Assembly: GCA_034670025.1 (NCBI GenBank)
Contig: JAXMOE010000001.1
Coordinates: forward strand, 248,001 to 312,000
Direction: 5' to 3'
Origin: PGYR01 sp034670025
GTDB lineage: Bacteria > Bacteroidota > Ignavibacteria > Kapaibacteriales > UBA2268
DNA length: 64,000 nucleotides
The position numbers and the translations under genes are program-made. The notes below the pieces were generated by a model, which was given only the letters and a program-made list of their open reading frames with translations, was not told the DNA's origin and did not search any database. Within the stretch, counting starts at the first letter, position 1, and every line of letters starts with the position of its first letter. Below, piece after piece: positions 32,397 to 40,951 of this stretch.

Positions 32397-33057
32397 AATG
32401 CTCCATAATTTTAATTAAACATTCAGGAGTGCTATTGGAATTGATAACACTCTTTGCTCTATTTATAATATCTGTAATTTTTGCTCTGTCTTTTTCTTTC
32501 ATCAAACAACTGAAAAGTACATTGTCATCCTCAGTAATTTTTAATTTGTTTTCCTTATCCTTGTCATCGGGGTAGCTTTTCTCGACTTCATCAGGGAAGT
32601 TCATATCTGGGACATCAACTTCTTTTGATAGTTCAATCATTGATTTATCGACTGTATCCATATCATTCATCTTCTGGAATATTGCCAAATGATCTTCATT
32701 ATTTCCTAGCTCTACTATCTCTGTAGGGGAAAATAGTTTTGCCAATTTTTCTTCATTCCACTTCCCTGCAATATTTTGATTTAGTCTATAATTCAGTCTT
32801 TTGAACTGCTCGTAGTTTAGCTTTTTGGTCGATCTCTTGATGTCAACTTCCTTGTCTCCGAGCTCAATTAGACATTCTAAAGTTTTGTGACCACCACAAA
32901 TTGTATAGTTTTTATTCGTGACTATCACACCTGCAAACCCAAATTCATTGAAGCTTTCCTTCAAGTATTTGACGTTTTCTTCATCCGTATCTCGTGGATT
33001 GTCTTTCCACGGTTTGAGCTTTTCTATACTAACTCTTTCCGTTACCCACTTAATCAT
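32368..33057 (-). CDS. ParB-like N-terminal domain protein (2)
   Basis: A 229-residue protein. Residues ~8-115 have the ParB fold signature IEKLKPWKDNPR, LKESFNEFGFAGVIVTN, YTICGGHKTLECL (a GGHK box in place of GxHR) and NYRLNQNIAGKWNEEKL. The remainder is an acidic helical tail without nuclease or methylase domains. It is the first gene of the minus-strand virion operon, with an AAAGGTGAG ribosome site and its promoter presumably in 33058-33232. In many phages such domains are fused to or adjacent to DNA methylases; here the partners are a cupin and PP-loop enzymes. Confidence 0.82.
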   Translation of the reverse strand: MIKWVTERVSIEKLKPWKDNPRDTDEENVKYLKESFNEFGFAGVIVTNKNYTICGGHKTLECLIELGDKEVDIKRSTKKLNYEQFKRLNYRLNQNIAGKWNEEKLAKLFSPTEIVELGNNEDHLAIFQKMNDMDTVDKSMIELSKEVDVPDMNFPDEVEKSYPDDKDKENKLKITEDDNVLFSCLMKEKDRAKITDIINRAKSVINSNSTPECLIKIMEHYDESKLQSV

Positions 33058-33232
33058 ATCTCACCTTTTATTTTATGAACTGTAGCAATAGTTAGCAATT
33101 TAATAATCAATGTTCGCAAACCTCTTTGTTGTCAGCGTTGCAAACTGCAAAGCAGACAGCATTGCTATTGTGTTGGCAGTCTTTATTGTGGCGTGGAGTG
33201 GCTATATCTGAAATTGCATATATCAAATAATA
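33058..33232. promoter_or_regulatory. Divergent late control region between the two virion arms
   Basis: This is the only gap from which both the minus head operon and the plus head-tail operon can start. It is locally richer in G+C than its surroundings and carries repeated words: CAATAG near 33086 with CTATTG near 33167, and TTGCAAACTGCAAAG. No standard TTTG-N19-TAnnTTTG promoter was found in either direction, consistent with promoters that depend on an activator such as the Mor-like protein at 11898. That link is an inference. Confidence 0.5.
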
Positions 33233-34333
33233 ATGGATTACAATATGTGGATTACAGTATTTAAAGCAGGAACTCATAAAAACAACGCTGGTGTAGAGCA
33301 AGAATACACAGAAGCGGATTTACATGAGATTGCGAATACATACAATAATCAGCCTGTTAATGATAAGCATACAGCTCCTTTAGTACCAGGAGACCATGAG
33401 AAGATTCATTTCTCCGATGGTGAATTGATGATTAAACCAAGTATGGGTTGGGTAGAAAAGTTAAAAGTGGATGGGCAAAATCTACTTGCTAAGATTGACC
33501 CAACAGCGAAATTTACAGAAGCTGTCAAAGGTAAGTATTACCAGAAACTCTCAATATCTGTAAAGGCTAATAAGCTATTAGACCACATTGCTTTGCTCGG
33601 CTCAGTAAAGCCTGCACTTAAAGGTTTACCTGATATGCAATCCTCTTTTACTATGAATGTAAAAGATTTAAGTGATGTCGATTCTTATGAATTTTCAGCC
33701 GAAGAGCCTGCTTCACCGAAGAAAGAAGAGCCAAAACCTAAAGATAATTACGAAGAACCAAAACCAAATTTAAACAATAACCAAACAGGTGAAATAATGT
33801 TAATGACATTAGATACAGTAAAAATGATTGAATGGGTGAAAGCTGAATTCGGTGATGAAACAGCTACAAAAATGCAAGAAAAACTTCCAGAATTCAAAGG
33901 TAAGGAAGAAGAGCCGAAAGAAGGAGAAGAACCTAAGCCAGCCGAAGAGCCAAAGCCACAAGGTGATTTCTCCGAGAAGAGCAACAAAGAGTTGACAGCA
34001 ATGCAAAACAAAATTGATGCTTTAGAAGCTAAAAACAGAATGCACGAATTTAGTGAGTTCCATGGGACTACTAATGTACCAGTTGGTTTAAAAGCTACTG
34101 CACTCAACGTGTTGGAAATAGCTCACAACGCTGAAACTTCTAACTTCTCAGTTCAGGATGAGAACGGCAAGGATAATACTCCTACTGCAGTCGTGAAGTC
34201 ATTTATGAAAGCGTGGCCAGAATCGGTTAAGCTTGGAGAAAGTGAAGATGTCAACGGTTCTAATTTCTCTGAACCTGGTAAAGCGGAAGAAATTTCTTCT
34301 GCGACTGAATCTTTTAACAAGAAAAGAAAATAA
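33233..34333 (+). CDS. Capsid maturation protease with C-terminal scaffold (Mu I/Z-like)
   Basis: This protein has 366 residues; the ATG at 33245 (MWITVFKAGTH) is an equally good start. Residues ~5-150 fit the Mu I-type prohead protease: KAGTHKNNAGVEQEYTEADL, APLVPGDHE, SMGWVEKLKVDGQNLLAKID and ISVKANKLLDHIALLGSVKPAL. The rest is an acidic Glu/Lys/Pro-rich scaffold with a coiled coil near 270. An in-frame ATG at 33797, preceded by AGGTGAAATA, could make a separate scaffold as in Mu gene Z. It is the first gene of the plus arm, before the capsid genes. Confidence 0.85.
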   Translation: MDYNMWITVFKAGTHKNNAGVEQEYTEADLHEIANTYNNQPVNDKHTAPLVPGDHEKIHFSDGELMIKPSMGWVEKLKVDGQNLLAKIDPTAKFTEAVKGKYYQKLSISVKANKLLDHIALLGSVKPALKGLPDMQSSFTMNVKDLSDVDSYEFSAEEPASPKKEEPKPKDNYEEPKPNLNNNQTGEIMLMTLDTVKMIEWVKAEFGDETATKMQEKLPEFKGKEEEPKEGEEPKPAEEPKPQGDFSEKSNKELTAMQNKIDALEAKNRMHEFSEFHGTTNVPVGLKATALNVLEIAHNAETSNFSVQDENGKDNTPTAVVKSFMKAWPESVKLGESEDVNGSNFSEPGKAEEISSATESFNKKRK

Positions 34334-34366
34334 AATAAAAATTAATTTTTAAATGGAGGTCTCATT

Positions 34367-34738
34367 ATGGGACAAAATGATTTAGGTGTATCTCAAGTAG
34401 ATTCACAATCAATAGAAGACATTATAGCTGGAGACGAACTCACTCCTATTAGTGTTCCTGCTGTTTTAACAGCAGGAACTACTTATAAGAGAGGGCAAGT
34501 TTTAGCACTTAATTCAAGTACAAATAAGTATGTGAAATTTGATGCTGACGGCTCTAATGGAACTGATAAGATTGACGGCATTTCAGTTGAAGATGTTGAC
34601 GCTTCTTCTGCTGACGTAAAATCAACTGCATACATTATCGGAATATTCAATAAAGCTGCCTTAGTAACTGCTGAAACATTCTCAGCAGGAGTTCACAACT
34701 CAAACGGTTTAATCATTATTAAGGAGCTAGAAGACTAA
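34367..34738 (+). CDS. Head decoration protein, lambda D-like
   Basis: A 123-residue protein of the HDPD family: an N-terminal arm, TPISVPAVLTAGTTYKRGQVLALNSST, KIDGISVEDVDASS and AYIIGIFNKAALV. Trimers of such proteins stabilise expanded capsids. A strong GGAGG site precedes the ATG, as expected for an abundant protein, and the major capsid gene follows after one base. Confidence 0.88.
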   Translation: MGQNDLGVSQVDSQSIEDIIAGDELTPISVPAVLTAGTTYKRGQVLALNSSTNKYVKFDADGSNGTDKIDGISVEDVDASSADVKSTAYIIGIFNKAALVTAETFSAGVHNSNGLIIIKELED

Positions 34739-34739
34739 G

Positions 34740-35798
34740 ATGGCTATAAGTTTATATGATTCACGATCGTTGACCGCAGCAGTCAACAAAATTATCCCAT
34801 TAAATACTCAACTATTTCAATTGTTGGGTTTCAAGAATGAAGTGCATAGCACAGATTTCATTGATTGGGAAGTAATTTCAGATGAAAGAAGAATTGCTCA
34901 ATTCGTTGCTCGTGATGCTTCCGAGGCAAAACCAGTAAGCAAGAGCAGTAGAACAGTTAACTCCATTAGAATCCCAAGAACTTGGGAGAAAATGGTTTTC
35001 ACAGCACAGCAACTTAAAGACATCAACGAGCTTGGTAATCTTTATGGAGCTTCTGCTAAAGAAAAAGACGATGCAGTCAACGAAAGAATACTTGAAGAAG
35101 TTGATAGACTTCATGCAAGAGCTGTTAGAAGAAGATTGCAGATGTTGGCATCTACACTGGATACTGGCAAAATTGTAATTGATCAAGACGATTATCAAGC
35201 GACAATTGAATCAGGTATGGTTACAAATACACTTGCCAATGGCGGTCACATTGTTGACGTTTCTGGCTCTGTGGATTGGTCATCTTCTACCTCTTCAATC
35301 GACACACTTGTTCACCAAATGAGACAAACAATGTCCAAACGTGGTAAGCAAGCGAAAGTATGTATTATGGGAACAGAAGCTTCTGTTGGCTTTATGGCTA
35401 ATGAGAAAGTTAGAAAAGTGTTAGACAATAACAATGTCCAAGCAGGTAGATTAAGTTTGAACTCTGCACAAGATTCATCTTTAATACCAATTGGTTCATT
35501 CTACGGTATTGACTTCTACGAGTTCTCAGAAGAATACAAGAACGACGCAGGGAACATTGTACCAATGATTGGCTCGAAGAAAGCAATTTTTGTTGACCCA
35601 TCATCAGACAACAAGATTCATACTGCTCCTGTTCATAGAATTGAAGGTACTTCATTTGTTTCAAATCAAGCTGAATACTTCATTGATTCTTATGTAGAGA
35701 AGAAACAAACATTGACTTGGGAATTAGAACAAAAAGCTATTCCACAAATCAAAGATGTTGACTCTGTACTATCACTAACGGTAGTATCTGGAAGTTAA
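34740..35798 (+). CDS. Major capsid protein, lambda E-like
   Basis: This 352-residue protein has the features of the phage capsid E family: N-terminal LTAAVNKIIPLNTQLFQLLGF, FVARDASEAKPVSKSSRTVNSIRIPRTWEKM, a long helix of the E-loop/spine region, and the C-terminal GTSFVSNQAEYFIDSYVEKKQTLTWELEQKA-like end. It is about the length of lambda E (341). It follows the D-like gene, as in lambda. Confidence 0.93.
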   Translation: MAISLYDSRSLTAAVNKIIPLNTQLFQLLGFKNEVHSTDFIDWEVISDERRIAQFVARDASEAKPVSKSSRTVNSIRIPRTWEKMVFTAQQLKDINELGNLYGASAKEKDDAVNERILEEVDRLHARAVRRRLQMLASTLDTGKIVIDQDDYQATIESGMVTNTLANGGHIVDVSGSVDWSSSTSSIDTLVHQMRQTMSKRGKQAKVCIMGTEASVGFMANEKVRKVLDNNNVQAGRLSLNSAQDSSLIPIGSFYGIDFYEFSEEYKNDAGNIVPMIGSKKAIFVDPSSDNKIHTAPVHRIEGTSFVSNQAEYFIDSYVEKKQTLTWELEQKAIPQIKDVDSVLSLTVVSGS

Positions 35799-35801
35799 TC
35801 A

Positions 35802-36233
35802 ATGTTTTGTACTGTTAACGATATCAAAACTCCTGAGGGCTTCTTAACTGAAGAAGTCCTCGCGGAGTTAACAACTGAAAAAGGTGAAGCTATTCAAGTC
35901 AGAAATGACAGGGTAGAAACACTAATAGTTGACAGAACGGCATTTATCAATAACCACTTAAGAGATAGGTATTCACTTCCAATTCAGAGTAACGAGACAA
36001 TAACTAAGATTTGTGTCAAATTAGTTACCTACGATTTGAAGAAGATGAGATTAGGAACAAGGTTGAAAGCACCTTACAACAGTTTTGAAAAGGAAGCAAT
36101 ATCTGAGCTGAATGAGATTAAGAAAGGTTCTGTTCAATTAGATGTAGAGACTAGCAGTTCAAGACCACCTTATTCAATAGTGAAAAACAAGAAAAGAGAA
36201 TTTACAGACGAGTTACTAGGTAAAATGCCATGA
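35802..36233 (+). CDS. Head-tail connector protein, DUF1320 (Mu gp36-like)
   Basis: A 143-residue protein with the DUF1320 pattern: DRVETLIVDRTAFINNHLRDRYSLPI, ICVKLVTYDLKKMRLG and a C-terminal Pro/Lys-rich tail. It is placed after the capsid gene and overlaps the gp37-like gene by 4 bp. This is the order found in Mu-like phages. Confidence 0.88.
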   Translation: MFCTVNDIKTPEGFLTEEVLAELTTEKGEAIQVRNDRVETLIVDRTAFINNHLRDRYSLPIQSNETITKICVKLVTYDLKKMRLGTRLKAPYNSFEKEAISELNEIKKGSVQLDVETSSSRPPYSIVKNKKREFTDELLGKMP

Positions 36234-36661
36234 CAGATGAAAACGCACTTGTAGAAAAGATTATAGAGAAACTCGATGCAGAGATTAATCCAGTGATTAG
36301 CTCTGTTAAGCAAAACAACTATAAGGTTGAAGCTTTTCCAGAAAAGCCAACGGTATATGAGCTTAATCATCCGAATGGTGCTGTATTAGTCAGAATGGGT
36401 AACTATAGACCAAGTCTTTTAAACGGTAACAAGCAAAGTGATTTTACTGATGTTGTAATAACTCTATTAGCGAATGGACTCAAAGGAGATATAGGAGTGT
36501 ATTCGCTAACAGAGATTACACGAACAGCAATGGAATCTGTATTCCATGGTGGTGGTAGGTTCTATATTACAGGAGCTACACCCCCAGACATTTTCCAAGA
36601 CGATATATGGACTAGGGATTTAACTTTTACTCTCCCTGGTGTTCATATAGTAGGTATGTGA
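36230..36661 (+). CDS. Connector/tail-completion protein (Mu gp37-like)
   Basis: A 143-residue protein with an acidic N-terminal helix and a beta-rich core (ANGAVLVRMGNY-like strand, DVVITLLANGLKGDIGVYSLTEITRTAM, RDLTFTLPGVHIVGM) that fits the gp37/DUF1834 family. It is coupled at both ends: ATGA overlap with gp36, and GTGA overlap with the next gene. Confidence 0.82.
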   Translation: MTDENALVEKIIEKLDAEINPVISSVKQNNYKVEAFPEKPTVYELNHPNGAVLVRMGNYRPSLLNGNKQSDFTDVVITLLANGLKGDIGVYSLTEITRTAMESVFHGGGRFYITGATPPDIFQDDIWTRDLTFTLPGVHIVGM

Positions 36662-37428
36662 TTGTGTTAGAGTCAGGGCTATTAAAAGAAATAGTAATAT
36701 TCTTAACTGCCTTAATCGGACTTGTTGTCGCTATAATGGGTGTTTGGAAGCTTCATAAAGAATATAAGATACGAAGTGAAGAACGGAATAGGAAACTTGA
36801 AGAAGAGCAGAGAAAACGAAAGCGAAAGGAATTAGAAGAAGCTGAAAAAATTAGATATCAGCTTGAAGTTGAAAGGCGAAGAGTTGCCGCCTTAGAATTT
36901 AAAATAGCTTTATATGAAGCCGCCTATTTCAAAGATTTGAATAGGCAGGAATTAGAAAAACTAAAGCTCGAAATTCATGCACCTCGTGTTCTTTTACTTA
37001 GTACAGCAAATGGTGGTGGTTTGCCTAATCCATCTGGACCATTATATATAACGGCAATTGATGAAGCTCCTGATTCTGATATGCCATCAGTGCTTGAGCG
37101 TATTCAAGGTGTTAGGACTGATAAGCATTATGAGAAATTGATAATGCAGTTAATTGACAATGGCTTTGTGGAGGTTAAAACCTCCGAACTGCCCGATTGT
37201 GTACTAAGAGATTATTACTTAAGTGATGGGATAGAGTACGCTATAGTATTTGCTGTAGCACCTTTATCGGACAAGTTTGTGTATTTGAGTGTAGCGTGGA
37301 CTATTGATATGAGTAATGAGTTTGAAATGTTCAAATCATTCATCAGGGCTAGAGCAACTAACATTGAGCACAATTTGAATAAAAATTTAGTGGTTGGTCA
37401 ACCAGATAAGGAAGAAAAAGATGTATAA
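36658..37428 (+). CDS. Membrane-anchored coiled-coil protein beside the endolysin
   Basis: A 256-residue protein; the GTG start overlaps the previous stop. One N-terminal membrane helix (~8-28, EIVIFLTALIGLVVAIMGVW) is followed by a highly charged coiled coil (~30-80) and a globular alpha/beta domain (~105-230; RVLLLSTANGGGLPNPSGPLY, VLERIQGVR, IEYAIVFAVAPLSDKFVYLSVAW). That domain is loosely like GAF or PAS ligand-binding folds. The last codons overlap the endolysin start. It may be an unusual holin-associated or spanin-like protein, or a sensor for lysis timing. No family match is recognised. Confidence 0.65.
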   Translation: MIVLESGLLKEIVIFLTALIGLVVAIMGVWKLHKEYKIRSEERNRKLEEEQRKRKRKELEEAEKIRYQLEVERRRVAALEFKIALYEAAYFKDLNRQELEKLKLEIHAPRVLLLSTANGGGLPNPSGPLYITAIDEAPDSDMPSVLERIQGVRTDKHYEKLIMQLIDNGFVEVKTSELPDCVLRDYYLSDGIEYAIVFAVAPLSDKFVYLSVAWTIDMSNEFEMFKSFIRARATNIEHNLNKNLVVGQPDKEEKDV

Positions 37429-37831
37429 ATATTCTGAAAGAAGTAGAAAAAATTACAACGAATTGCACCCTGATTTGCAGTTGATTTTAGACCATGCAAT
37501 AAAGGTGGTAGATCATTCTGTAATTGAAGGACACAGACCAATTGAAGAGCAACTAATTGCATTCAATGAGGGCAATAGTAAAGTGAGGCGTGGGAAGCAT
37601 AATGAACTCCCATCACTGGCAGTTGACGTGCAACCTTATCCACTATCTTCTAATAAAAGAGAAAAACGAGAGCAGTTCTATTGGTTGTGTGGTATTCTAT
37701 ATGGAATCGGTAAAGCTCTTTATGCAGAAGGGAAAATCACACACGATGTGAGATTTGGTGGAGATTGGGATAAAGATGGTGACATAACAGATAATGGATT
37801 TGATGACTTATACCATTTAGAATTGATATGA
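37421..37831 (+). CDS. Endolysin, M15-type L-alanyl-D-glutamate/D-Ala peptidase
   Basis: I start at the ATG at 37421 (MYKYSERSRK), preceded by AAGGAAG; an upstream ATG at 37394 has no site. In the 136 residues, EGHRPIEEQ (~37-44), KHNELPSLAVDVQPYP (His60 and Asp69) and the terminal YHLEL supply the zinc ligands and catalytic region of VanY/T5-endolysin-type peptidases. It cleaves cross-links in peptidoglycan at the end of infection. No signal peptide is present, so a holin must release it; a candidate is the 38450 protein. Confidence 0.9.
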   Translation: MYKYSERSRKNYNELHPDLQLILDHAIKVVDHSVIEGHRPIEEQLIAFNEGNSKVRRGKHNELPSLAVDVQPYPLSSNKREKREQFYWLCGILYGIGKALYAEGKITHDVRFGGDWDKDGDITDNGFDDLYHLELI

Positions 37832-37890
37832 TACAAATAAGCACAGCAAAAATAGTCAAACAAAAATTTAATTTAAAAAGAGGTTTTACA

Positions 37891-38457
37891 ATGCCAACAG
37901 CAATACAGAAGTTAGAAAACAAGTACGGAATAGACAGTCTATTAGCAATCAATAATGAAACAGAAAACATTGTCAAAGTAATAATTGAGAAGCTCTCCGA
38001 TGGTTTTCAGCTTACAGATGGTTTCGCAGCATTCTCATTAATCTCACCCTTGAAAACAGTGGGTGATAATTGGGCTCAGGCAAAGTTAGAATACAGTGAT
38101 TTAATTCCAACTGAAACAGCTACTGTTTTATCAGACCTTACAGAAAGAGGTCTAAAATTAGCAGGACTAGATTTAAACGATACTGGCAAGCGTGGTATTG
38201 ATGACTTGATGATAGTCCTTACTTACGTTGCTGACCTATATGATTTAATCAATGACAAATTAGCAGACGGTTACCAACCAAAGGACTTAGAATCAACCCC
38301 TGAGGTAGCTCACATTATGGTGAAAATCTTTGGTCACTTAGAAGCTGTTACTCTTGACGTAAAAGACTTGAGCGGAAGAGAATACTCAGAAGCAGTTCAC
38401 TACTTAGCTTTGAGAATACATAGTGCATTAGCAAAACCGAGATTGCAAAGTGCCTAA
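37891..38457 (+). CDS. Phage structural or lysis-region protein, unknown
   Basis: I start at the ATG at 37891 (MPTAIQKLENKYG) behind an AGAGG site, not the ATG at 37828. The 188 residues are mostly helical and acidic, with no membrane segment. The stop overlaps the GTG of the next gene. It lies between the endolysin and a holin-like gene. Function unknown. Confidence 0.6.
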   Translation: MPTAIQKLENKYGIDSLLAINNETENIVKVIIEKLSDGFQLTDGFAAFSLISPLKTVGDNWAQAKLEYSDLIPTETATVLSDLTERGLKLAGLDLNDTGKRGIDDLMIVLTYVADLYDLINDKLADGYQPKDLESTPEVAHIMVKIFGHLEAVTLDVKDLSGREYSEAVHYLALRIHSALAKPRLQSA

Positions 38458-38695
38458 GTGGTTAAACATAATATGGGTACTCCTGCCTAAAAAGTACATT
38501 GGACGATTAGTCTTAGATGGTTTGATGTACTTAGCATTGCAAACTGAAACAAAAATTGATGATGAATTTTTAATGAATGTAGAAAAATGGCTAATCAAAG
38601 AAGGTATTTTAGACCCCAAGACGGTGGAGACTATCAAAACGAAGCATCAAAAGGGTATAAAGAAAACAAAGATTTCGACGACCGACCAGACGTAG
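38450..38695 (+). CDS. Small membrane-associated protein, possible holin
   Basis: An 81-residue protein with a GTG start overlapping the preceding stop. Residues ~3-30 contain two short hydrophobic stretches (LNIIWVLLP, GRLVLDGLMYLAL), then a helical, lysine-rich C-terminus. A basic tail plus a membrane segment near an endolysin fits small holins, but the evidence is thin. It overlaps the next frame by 109 bp. Confidence 0.45.
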   Translation: MPKWLNIIWVLLPKKYIGRLVLDGLMYLALQTETKIDDEFLMNVEKWLIKEGILDPKTVETIKTKHQKGIKKTKISTTDQT

Positions 38696-38835
38696 GTCAA
38701 AAAGGCATAACAATCAAATGGTCTTGGATTAAGGAACTATATAATTTCCTAATACAAGGTAAGAAAAACAGAATTGAAAGACACAGAAAAAGGGTAGAGA
38801 AAAATGGGAATACAGACGTTTCCAGAGAAAAATAG
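38587..38835 (+). CDS. Small basic phage protein, overlapping its neighbours
   Basis: An 82-residue protein. Its first 109 bases overlap the 38450 gene in another frame, and its last 32 overlap the fibre gene at 38804. It is needed to explain 38696-38803, which has no other frame, and its basic amphipathic end (WIKELYNFLIQGKKNRIERHRKR) looks like protein. A shorter start is possible. Function unknown. Confidence 0.45.
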   Translation: MANQRRYFRPQDGGDYQNEASKGYKENKDFDDRPDVGQKGITIKWSWIKELYNFLIQGKKNRIERHRKRVEKNGNTDVSREK

Positions 38836-40108
38836 TAATAATGTTAGCGGTGCTTCAGGCGGTCTCCAAGGTACTTGGAACGCTTCAACAAACGCACCTG
38901 CATTAGCAAATACTGATACAGGTAAAACTGGTGTAATGTATCAAGTTAGTGTTGGTGGAACTGTTGATTTTGGAGCTGGTAATATAACATTTGAAGCTAA
39001 AGATATTGTTGTGAATAATGGTGTTATCTGGGACAAGATAGATGCTACAGATGCAGTCCACAGTGTAAATGGGAATACTGGTGCTGTTAATTTAGATGCT
39101 GATGATATTGATGATACTTCGACTACAAAGAAGTTTACAACTACTACTGAAAAAAGTAAACTATCGGGCATTGCAGAAAATGCAACTGCAAACCCGAATG
39201 CCTTTGATAAAACATCTGACAATACCGATGACTTAACTGAAGGTGCATCTAATAAGTTTTTGTCAACAGCTGTTCAAAATCAAATTTCAAGTTTAGAATT
39301 GCAATCCGCTAATCAATTTGTTAGTGTTTGGAAAACTGATAACACAGGTTTTTCAAATGATGACCAAATAAAGCTACCTCTAATATCAGATGGTAACTAC
39401 GACTTTTTAGTAGACTGGGGAGACGGTTCACAAGATAGAATTACAAGCTGGAATCAAGCTGAAGGAACTCACACATATTCCAGTATTGGAACATATACAG
39501 TAACCATAAGTGGAGAATGTGACGGTTGGGAGTTTGGTAATTCAGGAGCAAAAGATTTACAGAAAATTATTGAAATCAAGAATTGTGGATGTCTGAATGT
39601 AAGTACTGACTTAGCATTTTATGGATGTAAAAAATTGATTTTTACCTCAAATGATGAACTAAAAGTTGTAGGGCTGACTAATGCAGGTGCAATGTTTAGA
39701 CTTTGTGAGTTGACTGAAAAAGTTCCATACTTTGATTTTAGTAACATCACATCAGCACGATATATGATGTATGAGTGCAAAGCTCTAACAAGTGTACCTT
39801 TTTACAATACAAGTTCCTTAGCAGATGCTACAGCAATGTTGGAACGTACTTATATGCTAACAGAAATCCCATTGTTTAATTTTAGTGCGTTGACAAATGG
39901 TACTAACTTCCTAAAGTCAACAGGAGCGAATGCTGGTGGTTTCTCGACACAAAACTATTCAGACTTATTAATTTATTGGGATACTCTTTCTCTTCAGAAT
40001 GGTGTAAATATGTATGTCAATTCAGAATATAACAGTGACGGATCTACAGCTAAATCTAATATAGTATCAAATCATAGTTGGAACTTCACAGATGCAGGAT
40101 TAGAATAA
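38804..40108 (+). CDS. Tail fibre with PKD-like and BspA-type leucine-rich repeats
   Basis: In this 434-residue protein, residues ~1-165 are fibre shaft with phage motifs (VNGNTGAVNLDADDIDD, EKSKLSGIAENA). Residues ~195-245 look like a PKD-type beta-sandwich (FLVDWGDGSQDRI, HTYSSIGTYTVTISG). Residues ~250-400 contain BspA/DUF285-like repeats (TNAGAMFRLCELTEKVPYFDFSNITSA and following units). Such repeats bind host surface molecules, so this is probably a receptor-binding protein. It is followed by a chaperone-like gene with an overlapping TAATG. Confidence 0.75.
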   Translation: MGIQTFPEKNSNNVSGASGGLQGTWNASTNAPALANTDTGKTGVMYQVSVGGTVDFGAGNITFEAKDIVVNNGVIWDKIDATDAVHSVNGNTGAVNLDADDIDDTSTTKKFTTTTEKSKLSGIAENATANPNAFDKTSDNTDDLTEGASNKFLSTAVQNQISSLELQSANQFVSVWKTDNTGFSNDDQIKLPLISDGNYDFLVDWGDGSQDRITSWNQAEGTHTYSSIGTYTVTISGECDGWEFGNSGAKDLQKIIEIKNCGCLNVSTDLAFYGCKKLIFTSNDELKVVGLTNAGAMFRLCELTEKVPYFDFSNITSARYMMYECKALTSVPFYNTSSLADATAMLERTYMLTEIPLFNFSALTNGTNFLKSTGANAGGFSTQNYSDLLIYWDTLSLQNGVNMYVNSEYNSDGSTAKSNIVSNHSWNFTDAGLE

Positions 40109-40575
40109 TGAATACTATTAAAGCAAAAGAAAAAACCTATTGGATATTAGACGATAAACACGGCATACTTGAAAAAGGGCAAGAGTTAGCGAGTAAAACA
40201 AAGCCGTTTTCAACCACTAATAAAAACGAATGGCTAAAAAAGTTAGGTGTTAGTTCTGAAAAAGAATTAGAGGACAACGAAGCAAGTGAGTTAGAAGATT
40301 ATAAAATTCAGAGTTTAAAAGATAGATTGATTGACAAAGTCAAGAGCGTAGTATCAAAGCGACTTTCAGCTACTGATTACATGGTAATAAGACACTTAGG
40401 ACAAAAAGCATTAACAGACAAAGGTAAATTAGCAAAGACTAAACTATCCGATACCGAATATGATAACTTAGAACTTGTAAGAGAAGCATTAAGAGATTGG
40501 AGCAACGAAAAAGAAGCTGAAATTAACAGCAAAACAAAGATTGAAGAATTAAAGAAAATTAAAGTGGAATACTAA
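40108..40575 (+). CDS. Possible tail-fibre assembly protein
   Basis: I start at the ATG at 40108 in the TAATG overlap with the fibre stop. In the 155 residues, the end of the protein (RLSATDYMVIRHLGQKAL, LVREALRDWSNEKEAEI) resembles the C-terminal motif of fibre assembly chaperones (TDW...YR..LRD). The N-terminus resembles the short beta segment found in many of them. Its place immediately after a fibre gene supports this. The exact family is not certain. Confidence 0.5.
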   Translation: MNTIKAKEKTYWILDDKHGILEKGQELASKTKPFSTTNKNEWLKKLGVSSEKELEDNEASELEDYKIQSLKDRLIDKVKSVVSKRLSATDYMVIRHLGQKALTDKGKLAKTKLSDTEYDNLELVREALRDWSNEKEAEINSKTKIEELKKIKVEY

Positions 40576-40576
40576 A

Positions 40577-40951
40577 ATGTTAGAATTTGATTTAAGTGAG
40601 GCAATACCAACAGCAGAGTGGAATAGCTACGGTACATTCTCAAAGAGAAGTCCAAAGCTCACTTCTCTCCAAATCCAATGGCACGGATTAGCAGGAACAC
40701 TCAATGGAACTTTGCAGTTAGAAATATCAAATAAGGTATCAAGAGGTAGCGGTGAAGAAGACGAGTTTGTCACTCAAATCCCATTGAAAGATGAAAATGG
40801 AGACCCATTGACATTGGATTCAGCAAGCAATAAAGATAATTGCAAGATAGTAATGATAGAAGTACCACACGCAGGATGGAGACTAATAGTTGACAAAGGT
40901 GGTATTACAGCAGGAACATTAAAAGCATTAATGATAGAACCAAGTGAGTAA
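40577..40951 (+). CDS. Tail-associated protein, unknown
   Basis: A 124-residue beta-rich protein (LQIQWHGLAGTLNGTLQLEIS, GWRLIVDKGGITAGTLKALM) similar in feel to phage carbohydrate-binding or baseplate-fibre adaptor domains. Its stop overlaps the GTG start of the next gene. Context suggests part of the fibre apparatus. Confidence 0.5.
   Translation: MLEFDLSEAIPTAEWNSYGTFSKRSPKLTSLQIQWHGLAGTLNGTLQLEISNKVSRGSGEEDEFVTQIPLKDENGDPLTLDSASNKDNCKIVMIEVPHAGWRLIVDKGGITAGTLKALMIEPSE

Noticed and set aside
29179..33057. A standard Dnd phosphorothioation system
   Set aside because: Only the PP-loop part resembles DndC. No DndA-, DndB-, DndD- or DndE-like gene is present near it.
33107..33301. A 64-residue minus-strand open frame in the divergent control gap
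   Set aside because: It overlaps the protease start, has no ribosome site and is Cys/His/Ser-rich in a way typical of a chance frame.
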